This document shows positions 8,772 to 16,429 of a stretch of 64,000 nt of DNA, in pieces. Made by a program: the position numbers and the translations under genes. The stretch covers positions 496,001 to 560,000 of the forward strand of contig JASBRY010000009.1 in the NCBI GenBank assembly GCA_030149165.1, written 5' to 3'. Origin of the DNA: Phycisphaerales bacterium. GTDB lineage: Bacteria; Planctomycetota; Phycisphaerae; Phycisphaerales; UBA1924. Below the pieces are notes generated by a model, which was not told the DNA's origin, did not search any database, and worked only from the letters and a program-made list of their open reading frames with translations. Position 1 is the first letter of the stretch. Each line of letters begins with the position of its first letter.

Positions 8772-9830
8772 TCACTGCCAGGGTTTGATGTCGGATTCAC
8801 GCAGGCGCTGATAGAAGGTCGGCAGCAGGTATCCGCGGTTGTTGTGGACATACACGCGACCTGATACAACGAATCGTGCTGAGTCTCCGAACGCGAGCGC
8901 TTGGTTTTCCATTGTCATGAGCAATGAGCAAGGCTGGAGCGTGAGTTCGATCCCCAGAGGTGCGTTCTCGTCATCGTTGTCGAAGATCACTCTCCACGAT
9001 CCATCCGGAGCACGGTCGATGCGTGCTGGTCGGCGGATCATGAGATCGCCTTCACGGATTCCAGATGCGAGTTCTGCTGGCGCCACCTGCAGCTGAGAGG
9101 ATTGCGGCGTTGGGCGCTGCATGCTCGCAAAGCGATCATCAATTGGATTGTTCAGAGAAGCGCCGGACGGCACACCACTTTCCTCATCGAGTTCACGCAG
9201 CAGATCGAGCACATCGGGATCCTCGTCGAGTTCTGTAGGGGGAGTCTCCGGTTGTTCTTGCGGCTCTTGAACTTGTTCGGTCGGTGCTTCGATGATGTCG
9301 GAGAGTCCGAGGTTGAAGTCGGAGATCAGCAGATGGTTTCGGCCGTGGTAGGTGAGGATCTCTCCTGAAACGGTGACGGGCTGGTTTGCCCAAATATTCT
9401 CCAGTCGCTCAAGGGCCGCACATGGGAGCAGAAGTACCGGGCCTTCTCCAGGGAGTCGCTGTTCGGGATCGGGAACGAAGATCAGTCGATCGTTGGGTGC
9501 GGGAACGAGTCGGCCTCTACGCGAGAGGATGAAAGATCCCTCGGCGAGCGTGGATGGCTTTTCGATCGATCCGATCGAGTTGTTGACGACCTGCATCCAG
9601 TCTTGACCTTTGGTCAGTCCGGTCTCGTGGGGCTCAGAGGTGCGAGGCTCGGTCGGCTCGATCGGGGTCTCGTCGGTCCCGACACGAGGTATGGAATCCT
9701 TGAGGATCTCGATGCGTTGGTGTTGATTCTCTGGTTCCTGCGATTGGGGGTCATCGGGGGTGCTCGTCTGAGCGACAGCGGTCGCGCCAGCGAGGAGAAG
9801 CAAGAGGGTTGCGGGAGTGATGGTTCGCAT
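8772..9830 (-). CDS. exported protein of unknown function
   Basis: I do not recognise this 352-residue protein. The chosen ATG gives a clear signal peptide (MRTITPATLLLLLAGATAVAQ). A Pro/Glu/Gln-rich linker follows, then two related modules, at about residues 80-185 and 235-350. Each contains an RRxGRL or RRPARI-type strand, a LxPC Cys near the middle, and a closing V-x-G-x-(I/V)-x-(T/V)-x-x-x-R-(N/G) segment with LL. The internal duplication suggests two small beta-barrel (OB-like) domains. It faces the nuoH gene tail to tail, 13 bases away, and is probably envelope-located. Confidence 0.7.
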   Translation of the reverse strand: MRTITPATLLLLLAGATAVAQTSTPDDPQSQEPENQHQRIEILKDSIPRVGTDETPIEPTEPRTSEPHETGLTKGQDWMQVVNNSIGSIEKPSTLAEGSFILSRRGRLVPAPNDRLIFVPDPEQRLPGEGPVLLLPCAALERLENIWANQPVTVSGEILTYHGRNHLLISDFNLGLSDIIEAPTEQVQEPQEQPETPPTELDEDPDVLDLLRELDEESGVPSGASLNNPIDDRFASMQRPTPQSSQLQVAPAELASGIREGDLMIRRPARIDRAPDGSWRVIFDNDDENAPLGIELTLQPCSLLMTMENQALAFGDSARFVVSGRVYVHNNRGYLLPTFYQRLRESDIKPWQ

Positions 9831-9898
9831 TGTCGTCCTGATTGGGTGAGAATTGCGTGCTTGCACCTGTATCCTATCGTGCTTTCGGGGTCGAGTTG

Positions 9899-9927
9899 TT
9901 GACCTTTGGAGGGGGGCGTTCTAGCGT
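9899..9927 (+). promoter_or_regulatory. sigma-70-like promoter of tRNA-Cys
   Basis: TTGACC and TAGCGT hexamers are separated by 17 bases and end 34 bases before the tRNA. A small hairpin (CGGCAC/GTGCCG) lies in the leader between promoter and tRNA. Confidence 0.5.
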
Positions 9928-9961
9928 CACCCCCGGCACTTGGTGCCGAGGAGCACATATT

Positions 9962-10046
9962 GGCCGTGTGCCCGAGTGGACTAAGGGAGCGGATTGCAAA
10001 TCCGCTGTGCGAAAGCCAATCGTGGGTTCGAATCCCACCGCGGCCT
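9962..10046 (+). tRNA. tRNA-Cys (anticodon GCA) with long variable arm
   Basis: The cloverleaf reads: 7-bp acceptor (GGCCGTG with CGCGGCC, one G-T wobble), D stem CCC/GGG, and anticodon stem GCGGA/TCCGC around loop TTGCAAA with anticodon GCA at 9996-9998. The T arm is GTGGG-TTCGAAT-CCCAC. The discriminator is T at 10046, the base expected for tRNA-Cys. The CCA end is not encoded. The odd part is the variable region of 16 bases (10006-10021), which can form a GAAA-capped stem of four pairs with one bulge. Canonical bacterial tRNA-Cys has a 4-5 base variable loop. The overall shape is class II (Ser/Leu-like) but anticodon and discriminator say Cys. Confidence 0.9.
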
Positions 10047-10056
10047 TTACGGAGAG

Positions 10057-10085
10057 CCGACCTCACGGATCGAGGTCGGTTTTTT
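10057..10085 (+). terminator. rho-independent terminator of tRNA-Cys
   Basis: A perfect 8-bp stem (CCGACCTC / GAGGTCGG, 7-base loop) is directly followed by six T. It begins 11 bases after the tRNA discriminator, as expected for a single-gene tRNA transcript. Confidence 0.88.
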
Positions 10086-10121
10086 CGTGCGCCTCGCGCT
10101 CAGAACCACTAGGATCGGGTC

Positions 10122-11174
10122 ATGAGTGATGCATCAGTTGACAATATCGAGCAGACCAAGCAAGCCGCAGACGCGTTCCGGAGGGACTTCTTGGGAGTCC
10201 GGGAGCAGGTCGGTCGAGCGGTGGTGGGGCAGCGTGAGACGGTCGAGGATCTGCTGACCTGTCTGTTTGCAGGAGGTCACGCGCTGCTCGAGGGTGTGCC
10301 TGGGATCGGGAAGACGCTGCTTGTGCGGACGATTTCGCAAGCCGTGGATCTGAGCTTTGGTCGCGTGCAGTTCACTCCGGACTTGATGCCGGCGGATATC
10401 ACTGGGACGACGATCGTTGATGAGATCGAGGACGACTCGGGGCATGTGCGGAGAGGATTCAGGTTCCAGCCGGGACCGATCTTTGCGAACATCGTGCTCG
10501 CGGATGAGATCAATCGCGCGACTCCCAAGACACAGTCGGCGCTGCTCGAAGCGATGCAGGAGCATTCTGTGACGATCGGTGGCGTGACTGGCGCGACGCA
10601 TGAACTTCCCAAGCCGTTCTTCGTACTCGCGACGCAGAACCCTGTCGAGCAGGAGGGAACCTATCCGCTTCCTGAAGCACAGCTCGATCGGTTCTTCTTC
10701 AAACTCCGTGTGGGGTACGCATCGCGCGAGGAGATGGGACGGATTGTGGAACTGACGACTGGATCAGAGCACGCGAAGATTGAAAAGGTTCTTGACGGCG
10801 AACAACTCATCGCGCATCAACAACTCGTTCGGCGAGTCCCTGTGTCGGCGCATGTGCAGGACTACGCGATCCGCTGTGTGCTTGCGACGCATCCGAGTGG
10901 TGAGCTTTCCGATGGTCGCTTTGCGACTCCGATGGTGTCGCGCTTTGTGCAACTCGGCGCGTCACCTCGCGCGGCTCAGGCGTTGATGCTCGCGGGCAAA
11001 TGTCGAGCGCTGCTCGATGGACGCGCGGCGGTTTCGATCGAGGACATCCAGCGTGCGGCGCTCCCAGCACTCCGACATCGGATCATGCTCAACTTTGAAG
11101 CGACGGCGGAGCAGGTGGATGCGGACGCCGTGGTGCGGAACATTGTCGAAACGCTTCCTCGGGACGCTCAATGA
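10122..11174 (+). CDS. MoxR-type AAA+ ATPase
   Basis: A 350-residue MoxR ATPase. It has Walker A GVPGIGKT (about residues 59-66), the FTPDLMPADITG segment typical of MoxR, Walker B IVLADEIN (about 125-132), sensor 1 in LATQNP and a C-terminal lid domain. MoxR proteins are chaperone-like and usually work with VWA-domain partners in metal insertion or complex assembly. The usual DUF58 and VWA genes do not follow it here. A BatA-like VWA membrane protein is encoded 7.5 kb away (18735-20501), and their cooperation is only a guess. Start is ATG, 36 bases after the tRNA terminator. Confidence 0.93.
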   Translation: MSDASVDNIEQTKQAADAFRRDFLGVREQVGRAVVGQRETVEDLLTCLFAGGHALLEGVPGIGKTLLVRTISQAVDLSFGRVQFTPDLMPADITGTTIVDEIEDDSGHVRRGFRFQPGPIFANIVLADEINRATPKTQSALLEAMQEHSVTIGGVTGATHELPKPFFVLATQNPVEQEGTYPLPEAQLDRFFFKLRVGYASREEMGRIVELTTGSEHAKIEKVLDGEQLIAHQQLVRRVPVSAHVQDYAIRCVLATHPSGELSDGRFATPMVSRFVQLGASPRAAQALMLAGKCRALLDGRAAVSIEDIQRAALPALRHRIMLNFEATAEQVDADAVVRNIVETLPRDAQ

Positions 11175-11384
11175 TGTTTTCTGGGTTTTTTTGCCCAGGG
11201 TTTGGGCAGGAAGACCAGTTGTGATTTGAAATCAAAGATTCTCTGGAACAGAGTTCTCATATTGTCGGATATCCCGCGTCGATCGGTGTGATTGTGTGGT
11301 CGCCGACGGCGTGATGGTGTGACATCAACGGTCTTGCGCACAGAAGACTGAACAGGGACAGAGCCGCACTTACTGGAGAAAAGC

Positions 11385-12188
11385 ATGAAAGATATGTGCG
11401 CGATCGCTGCGCTCATGCTGGCGGGGACATCAGCATGGGGCGGCGTGAATGACGACTTTGAAAGCTATGAACTCGGAGGATTGCCTGGAGGGGATTGGCA
11501 GGATTTCTCAGATTGGGTATCGAATCCGACGATTCCGAGTCCCAGCGCGAATGTGGTCCAGACTACAGATGCACATGGGAATCAGACACAAGCGGTACAG
11601 ATCGATGGGGACGGGATTGGGACATCTGGAGGGATCGGGGCGCTAGTTGAGCACTCGCGTGTCCAGCGCTTTGAAGCGGACATCCGTATTGATCAACGCG
11701 GTGATGGGAACTATCCCAACTGGACATATGCCGCGGGATTCTTCCAAGTGACGGATCAGACCGATCCGATTCGCATGCCTCAGGCGCTGGTGTACTCTCT
11801 GAACACCTCTCGCGCGTTCCGTTTGTACATCCACAACGCGGACGGCAATGGGGGGTTGACCAATGATTTCGCGCTCGATGGAGCACTGTATGAGCTCGAC
11901 ACCTGGTATCGCATCGCGATCGAGGTGGACACGGCGACTGGAGAGTTTGAGACGTCCATCATCAATCTGGAAACTGGGGAGCAGGTTGTTGACCACGCGC
12001 ATTCAGTCACAAACTGGAACAGCGACTTTGGTCAGTACAACATGATCTCGGTCAACGACGGCGAGTACGGCTCGCGTCCCGGTACTCTCGGGAACATCAC
12101 CACAATCGACAATGTCACTCATGTACCAGCTCCCGCAGGGGTTGGTCTACTTGGACTTGGAGCGCTGTGCGTGCAGCGCCGACGCTGA
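11385..12188 (+). CDS. secreted PEP-CTERM-like protein, first of a tandem pair
   Basis: 267 residues: signal peptide (MKDMCAIAALMLAGTSAWGG), a beta-rich domain (about residues 20-245), and a C-terminus VPAPAGVGLLGLGALCVQRRR. That tail has the VPxPA, short hydrophobic helix and basic end of PEP-CTERM sorting signals. The domain starts with DDFESYELG and has repeated short aromatic strands with Asn/Asp-rich turns, resembling concanavalin/LamG-type jelly rolls. By family logic it would be exported and anchored or released at the cell surface. A GGAGAAA precedes the ATG. The next gene is its paralogue of identical length, 16 bases downstream. Confidence 0.75.
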   Translation: MKDMCAIAALMLAGTSAWGGVNDDFESYELGGLPGGDWQDFSDWVSNPTIPSPSANVVQTTDAHGNQTQAVQIDGDGIGTSGGIGALVEHSRVQRFEADIRIDQRGDGNYPNWTYAAGFFQVTDQTDPIRMPQALVYSLNTSRAFRLYIHNADGNGGLTNDFALDGALYELDTWYRIAIEVDTATGEFETSIINLETGEQVVDHAHSVTNWNSDFGQYNMISVNDGEYGSRPGTLGNITTIDNVTHVPAPAGVGLLGLGALCVQRRR

Positions 12189-12204
12189 TTTAGAGGAGAA
12201 ATTT

Positions 12205-13008
12205 ATGAAAGCAGGATGGAGTGTAGCATTTCTCTCAGTGTGCTCATCTCTCGCGCTCGCGGGCGTGACTGAGGACTTCGAGGGATACAGCATTGGGGAT
12301 TCTCCGGCTGGGATCTGGCACGACGCCGCGGACTTCATCACGAATCCCACGAACGCATCGCCAACAGTGCAGGTCATCGGGACGACTGATGCGAACGGCA
12401 ACGCGACCAACGCGATGCAGATCCAAAATGGTCTGGGAACATCAGGTGGTCTGATCGCAGAGGTTGGGCACGATCGTGTCCAGCGATTCGAGACTGATCT
12501 GCGTTTGGATCAAGCCGGGAACGGAAGCAATCCAAACTGGATTTCTGCAGCGGGTTTGTTCCAGCAGACAGTGCAGGATGATTTCAACTGGATGCCGCAG
12601 GCGTTTGTGTACGCGACGCGGAACTCGAATCGTTTCCGTTTGTTTGTGCAGAACGCGGACGGGCGAGGCGGAGCGTTCCGAGACTTCGGACTCGGGATTC
12701 ATAGCTGGGAGTTCGACACTTGGTATCGTGTCGTGCTCGAAGCGGATACGCAGACTGGTCAGTTCGATGTCGCGATCATCAATCAGGAGACTGGAGAGGT
12801 CCTGGTTGATGCAACACGGACCTATTTGAACTGGAACAGCGCGTTTGGTCAGTACGATCACATCACTGTCAATGATGGTGAGTACGGCACCAACACCGGA
12901 ACGATTGGGAATATGGCGACAATCGATAACATCGGTTATGTCCCGAGTCCCGCTTCGGTGATGGGGCTGGTTGGTGGTGGATTGATCGGTATGCGCCGTC
13001 GGCGCTGA
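12205..13008 (+). CDS. secreted PEP-CTERM-like protein, second of a tandem pair
   Basis: 267 residues, clearly paralogous to the preceding gene. Signal peptide, then EDFEGYSIGDSPAG..., the shared HxRVQRFE segment, ...NGxxGT(I/L)GN(M/I)(A/T)TIDN near the end, and the C-terminus VPSPASVMGLVGGGLIGMRRRR. Shared order of motifs and equal length point to a local duplication followed by divergence. Start ATG is preceded by an AGAGGAG ribosome-binding site. A strong terminator lies 50 bases past the stop, so the pair is one transcript. Function unknown; the fold looks like a carbohydrate-binding-type jelly roll, which is inference. Confidence 0.75.
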   Translation: MKAGWSVAFLSVCSSLALAGVTEDFEGYSIGDSPAGIWHDAADFITNPTNASPTVQVIGTTDANGNATNAMQIQNGLGTSGGLIAEVGHDRVQRFETDLRLDQAGNGSNPNWISAAGLFQQTVQDDFNWMPQAFVYATRNSNRFRLFVQNADGRGGAFRDFGLGIHSWEFDTWYRVVLEADTQTGQFDVAIINQETGEVLVDATRTYLNWNSAFGQYDHITVNDGEYGTNTGTIGNMATIDNIGYVPSPASVMGLVGGGLIGMRRRR

Positions 13009-13031
13009 TCGGTACCGATCTGGCCAATGTG

Positions 13032-13748
13032 TCAGAACGAGTACGGATCGTTGACCAACGCCCGTCTCCGCACGATCGTGGGGACGGGCATTTTTGTTGC
13101 TTCTTCGCACGCTTGAGCGAGCGCCATCATGAACTTCTCGTGCTCGGGGCACGCGTCGATGCGGTCGAGGAAATCATCGACGCGCCACGCGGCGGGATCG
13201 TCTGATTCTCCCGCGTTCATCGCGTCCTGGATTGCTTGGTCTCCGAGCTGTTCGCTTGCGTAGTTGAACCATTGGGGATCGATGATGTCGGTGTTGTTGG
13301 GCGGATCGATGCGGATGCGGACGACGCGTTCTCCGACGCCGACGATTGGCCAGAGACCATTGGACATCTGGGGTTCGCGAGTGAGCACGAAGACGGCGAC
13401 TCCCGCGGCGTTGGCAGCGGTACGGAATTGACGAGCATCAGCGCCAACAAGATTGGGCGCGAACAGGTAGCACCCCATCTCTGGGAGTCCTTGGATGTCT
13501 TCGCCTTTCGAGATGACTTGTGCTGGACCTCGTTCGAGTGCATCGAAACGGATCGCGCGTTGTGCTTCGAGCAGTGGCATGCAGATGCGCGCCATGCGGT
13601 TGAAATCGCCTCTCGTGCGTGCGAGTTGGAGCGCATCACGGCAGAGCATCGCGGCGTGGAGTGACATCCCCGATGCGAGCGCATCGCTTGCGTGACCCAT
13701 CATGGTGTCGATCTGGTTGGACTCGGCGGCTGCCTGCGTCTGAGACAC
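13032..13748 (-). CDS. conserved hypothetical protein
   Basis: About 238 residues, not recognised. No signal peptide or membrane segment. The N-terminal third (MGHASDALASGMSLHAAMLCRDALQLARTRGD-like) is helical with a TPR-like look. The middle contains beta strands around VFVLTREPQ and VVRIRIDPP, and the C-terminal part is acidic and helical (DDFLDRIDACPEHEKF). Start is uncertain: GTG at 13748 gives a natural N-terminus and no overlap with the upstream gene, GTG at 13844 would overlap it by 49 bases, and ATG at 13703 is also possible. It lies downstream of, and is probably co-transcribed with, the gene at 13796-14398. Confidence 0.6.
   Translation of the reverse strand: MSQTQAAAESNQIDTMMGHASDALASGMSLHAAMLCRDALQLARTRGDFNRMARICMPLLEAQRAIRFDALERGPAQVISKGEDIQGLPEMGCYLFAPNLVGADARQFRTAANAAGVAVFVLTREPQMSNGLWPIVGVGERVVRIRIDPPNNTDIIDPQWFNYASEQLGDQAIQDAMNAGESDDPAAWRVDDFLDRIDACPEHEKFMMALAQACEEATKMPVPTIVRRRALVNDPYSF
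13060..13096 (+). terminator. strong rho-independent terminator inside the antisense gene's 3' end
   Basis: A stem of ten positions (GCCCGTCTCC with GGGGACGGGC, one T-G wobble, 10-base loop) is followed by ATTTTTG. It sits 52 bases after the tandem PEP-CTERM-like gene pair on the plus strand. It overlaps the last codons of the convergent hypothetical gene. Confidence 0.75.
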
Positions 13749-13795
13749 GGGGGAGATATCCTCACAAAAGCCCACCCAGAGCGGCGTGTTCCGGG

Positions 13796-14398
13796 TCAGG
13801 CGGGTGTGGTGCTTGATTTCATAGCCGAGAGCAGCGTTGACCACTCATCAGCCAGTTCATTGAGATCATACTCGATCGTGTCTCCAAGCAAAGACCAATC
13901 TTCGTTTTTGAGCGTTTCTCGGACATCTTCGAGCGACTTTGACAGTTTGTTGATGATCTCGATCGCGGGCTGCTGATTCACAGTGAGGGTGTTGATGTCA
14001 AGATTGGTAATCTGGGTAATCTGGTCAACGATGTCGCGCATCGCTTGCCAGCCTTCCATGATCGCGCGGAGCGACTGCATCGCGTTGTCCATATCCCCTT
14101 CGCGGATCTGCTGAGCGCCGGCTTGCTGATCGGCTTTGAGTAGTTCGATGGATTCGATCGCGGTATCGATGGTGTCGTTCACCAGAGCCGCGGTGTTGGC
14201 GGTGGTGAAGCGGAGCTCGGAGATTGGTGGGAGGTCGCTCGCGTCCTCGTCGAACAGCGCATCGGTCGCGGGTTGTCCATCGACGAGGATGTCGACGATG
14301 AGTCTCCCTTGGGATTCAGCGTGGAGGCGAGCTTGTTCTAGCGCGGTATCGAGGTCAGGGGCGGCTTCGAGCTGTGTGTCATCGATCCAGATGTTCAT
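13796..14398 (-). CDS. hypothetical helical protein
   Basis: 200 residues starting MNIWIDDTQLEA. An N-terminal ubiquitin-like or scaffold-like stretch (ILVDGQPATDALFDED) is followed by a long all-helical region (about residues 70-195) rich in Asp, Leu and Gln with spacing that suggests a coiled coil. No signal peptide or Cys motif. Not recognised as a named family. It sits between the LAB_N/GT2 pair and another hypothetical gene on the same strand; 25 bases separate it from the LAB_N stop, so it may be the third gene of that operon. The flagellar assembly protein context elsewhere in the window gives no direct link. Confidence 0.6.
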   Translation of the reverse strand: MNIWIDDTQLEAAPDLDTALEQARLHAESQGRLIVDILVDGQPATDALFDEDASDLPPISELRFTTANTAALVNDTIDTAIESIELLKADQQAGAQQIREGDMDNAMQSLRAIMEGWQAMRDIVDQITQITNLDINTLTVNQQPAIEIINKLSKSLEDVRETLKNEDWSLLGDTIEYDLNELADEWSTLLSAMKSSTTPA

Positions 14399-14423
14399 GT
14401 GTGTTCCGTTCAGTGTGTTCTGT

Positions 14424-15038
14424 TCAGGTAGTCGGTTGGGTCGAGGATTGGGTTTCGAGTTGTGGTTCGGTTCTGTGTTTTTGTTTGTGGAGCAGTCGGA
14501 GGTTGCGAGCGTAGATGACGATCCCTGTGGATTGTCCCATGACGCCGACGATGTCGACGCGCCAGACGAAGTAGGTGAAGAGGCAGATGCCTCCGATGAA
14601 ACTGAACCACCAGAAGATTTCAGGGACCGTCGAGACCTGCGAGCGTTCGGAGACGATCCACTGGATAAACATGCGTCCGAAGAACGCGGTCTGTCCGATG
14701 AGTCCGACGGCGACGAATCCGAAGGTGCCCCAGCTGGTGATGTTGAAGAATCCGAGCAGGTGCCTTTCGAGTGCTGGTCGTGCGTTCCAGTGTTCGACCT
14801 GCGACGAGATAAACGCGTCAAGCTCTGCAGGGGTCAGCATCTCGTCGGAACGCAGTGATGCGGGCGCGATGATCTTGTACTGCACCTGCTCTCCGGTGTG
14901 GGAGCGCATGAGCATGATCTCATGAGCGCCAACGGAGACGGTGAGATCGGTCGCGGAGCGTGAGAGTGCTGGTTGGAGGACCAGCCACATCCCAAGAAAC
15001 ACAAGGAGGATCATCGCGATGATTGGGCCTGACTTCAT
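14424..15038 (-). CDS. LAB_N-domain membrane protein (lipid-A-disaccharide synthase N-terminal domain-like)
   Basis: 204 residues: an N-terminal transmembrane helix (about 5-25), a periplasmic insert of about 65 residues with a GEQVQYKI strand, and a C-terminal membrane domain. That domain carries the LAB_N signature GQTAFFGRMFIQWIVSERSQVSTVPEIFWWFS. The family occurs alone or fused to LpxB and is thought to act in lipid-linked sugar metabolism, but its reaction is not established. The start codon overlaps the GT2 stop by four bases (ATGA), so the two genes are translationally coupled. The pairing suggests a glycolipid modification step. Confidence 0.85.
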   Translation of the reverse strand: MKSGPIIAMILLVFLGMWLVLQPALSRSATDLTVSVGAHEIMLMRSHTGEQVQYKIIAPASLRSDEMLTPAELDAFISSQVEHWNARPALERHLLGFFNITSWGTFGFVAVGLIGQTAFFGRMFIQWIVSERSQVSTVPEIFWWFSFIGGICLFTYFVWRVDIVGVMGQSTGIVIYARNLRLLHKQKHRTEPQLETQSSTQPTT

Positions 15039-15907
15039 GCGTTGATGGTTTCTGAGCTCTCGGTGTTTGTTTCGTTCTTAGAGTCTGTCGTGTGTATCTC
15101 TGGTATCGGCTCGATGGTCGCTTCCACAGAAGTGACTGGACGACGACGATTGCGCATCCATCGCATCGCGAAGAGATCGACAAGGCCTGGGAGGGCGCGT
15201 TTGGTGATCCCCATGCCGTATTTGGGCTGACCGGCGTGTCGGTTTCGATGGTTGACGGGCATCTCGATCACGGTGTATCCGAGATGACGCGCTGTGACGG
15301 GGATGAATCGGTGCGCTCCTTTGAACTCGAGCGGGAGTTGGAGCGCGATCTCGCGCTTCATGATGCGGAGCGAGCATCCGGTATCGGTGATCGAATCTCC
15401 GAGGACCCAGAGTCTGAACTTGCGTCCGACCCACGATCCGAACTGACGGATCTTCGCGTCGCCTTGCTTGCGGACGGCGGAGCGATCGCCTTGCACGAAG
15501 TCGGCGTCGCTCGATGCGAGCAGTTCGAGCATCTTGGGTATGTCCGCGGGATCGTTCTGGAGGTCGGCGTCGAGGGTCGCGATCAGGTGGCCTTGTGCGG
15601 CGCGGAATCCGGCGTGGAACGCGGCGGATTGGCCGTTGCCTGATCCTTTGGGGGTGTTGGTCATGGAGACGCAGCGGACCCACGGGCGATTGGGTTGGTG
15701 CGCGATCGCTTTGTCGCGTGTCGTGTCTGTGGATCCGTCATCGACGACGATGAACTCGTAGGTGATCGAGAGGGGCTCGCACGCGGCTTCGATCTCCTCG
15801 ATGAGCTTATCGATGTTGTCCTCTTCGTTGTGCGCCGGCGCGAGGACAGTGAGCTCGATATTCGAGACGGGAAGGTCTTGATTGGTGGAGGGAGAATGCG
15901 TGTCCAT
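15035..15907 (-). CDS. GT2 glycosyltransferase, polyprenyl-phosphate mannose/aminoarabinose transferase type
   Basis: 290 residues with the GT2 A fold: nucleotide-binding VLAPAHNEEDNI near the start, VVDDGSTD, and the metal-binding DADLQND (about residues 112-118). FGSWVGRKFRLWVLGDSITDTGCSLRIMKRE is typical of the DPM1/ArnC/GtrB branch, which loads sugars on polyprenyl phosphate. The C-terminus has no transmembrane pair, unlike ArnC/GtrB, so it resembles soluble DPM1. The RNRHAGQPKYG segment is the conserved acceptor-side loop. Coupled to the LAB_N gene downstream, it probably supplies lipid-linked sugar for envelope glycan modification. Confidence 0.88.
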   Translation of the reverse strand: MDTHSPSTNQDLPVSNIELTVLAPAHNEEDNIDKLIEEIEAACEPLSITYEFIVVDDGSTDTTRDKAIAHQPNRPWVRCVSMTNTPKGSGNGQSAAFHAGFRAAQGHLIATLDADLQNDPADIPKMLELLASSDADFVQGDRSAVRKQGDAKIRQFGSWVGRKFRLWVLGDSITDTGCSLRIMKREIALQLPLEFKGAHRFIPVTARHLGYTVIEMPVNHRNRHAGQPKYGMGITKRALPGLVDLFAMRWMRNRRRPVTSVEATIEPIPEIHTTDSKNETNTESSETINA

Positions 15908-15982
15908 TGAGGTTCCTGCGCGGGCCGTCTATCCTAGAGTCTCTTCCCCGATTTGGCAGGAAAAACACGGAGACTCCTCGAT

Positions 15983-16384
15983 ATGCACTTCCACGAAGAA
16001 GAGAATGTTGGCCCTCAGACTGTTCCCGTCCGGATTATCCTTGAGAATCCGGAGGAACTCAACGAGGACGGCTCTGACAAAGCGGAGCATGAGTTGATGG
16101 CAGCAAAGGGTGAGCACCTGCTGAATCTGGCGCTGCGCAACCACATCAACATCGAGCACTCCTGCGGCGGGGTCTGCGCGTGCTCAACCTGTCATGTCTA
16201 CATCGAGCAGGGTATGGACTCGCTGACTGAAGCGGAAGAGGAAGAGGATGATCGGGTCGAGGAAGCGCCTGGACTCCAGATCAACTCGCGTCTTGCGTGT
16301 CAGTGCGAGATCGAGGGTGAAGGACCGATCGTGGTACGCGTCCCGGCGTGGAATCGCAACGCGATCAAAGAAGTCCCTCACTAG
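15983..16384 (+). CDS. 2Fe-2S ferredoxin, ISC/adrenodoxin type
   Basis: 133 residues. The cluster ligands are in CGGVCACSTCH with a fourth Cys in RLACQCEI, giving the C-x5-C-x2-C-x(~37)-C spacing of ISC ferredoxins. The acidic stretch EAEEEEDDRVEEAPGL between them matches the family's partner-binding helix. These ferredoxins feed electrons to Fe-S cluster assembly and P450-type enzymes. A histidine-containing short N-terminal extension (MHFHEEE) is unusual. ATG at 15983 is preferred over an upstream in-frame TTG. No isc genes are nearby. A plant-type ferredoxin reductase is encoded at 55360-56334 and could be a partner; that is a guess. Confidence 0.9.
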   Translation: MHFHEEENVGPQTVPVRIILENPEELNEDGSDKAEHELMAAKGEHLLNLALRNHINIEHSCGGVCACSTCHVYIEQGMDSLTEAEEEEDDRVEEAPGLQINSRLACQCEIEGEGPIVVRVPAWNRNAIKEVPH

Positions 16385-16429
16385 GTCCGATCTGATGCGC
16401 CGAGTGGGTGGATGCTCTATCCTATCGGT

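Noticed and set aside
9962-10046. Reading the RNA gene as tRNA-Ser because of the long variable arm
   Set aside because: Anticodon GCA and discriminator T point to Cys; Ser anticodons and G73 are absent.
11175-11215. Terminator after moxR
   Set aside because: The CTGGG/CCCAG hairpin holds its T run inside the loop, and no T run follows the stem, so it does not look like a rho-independent terminator.
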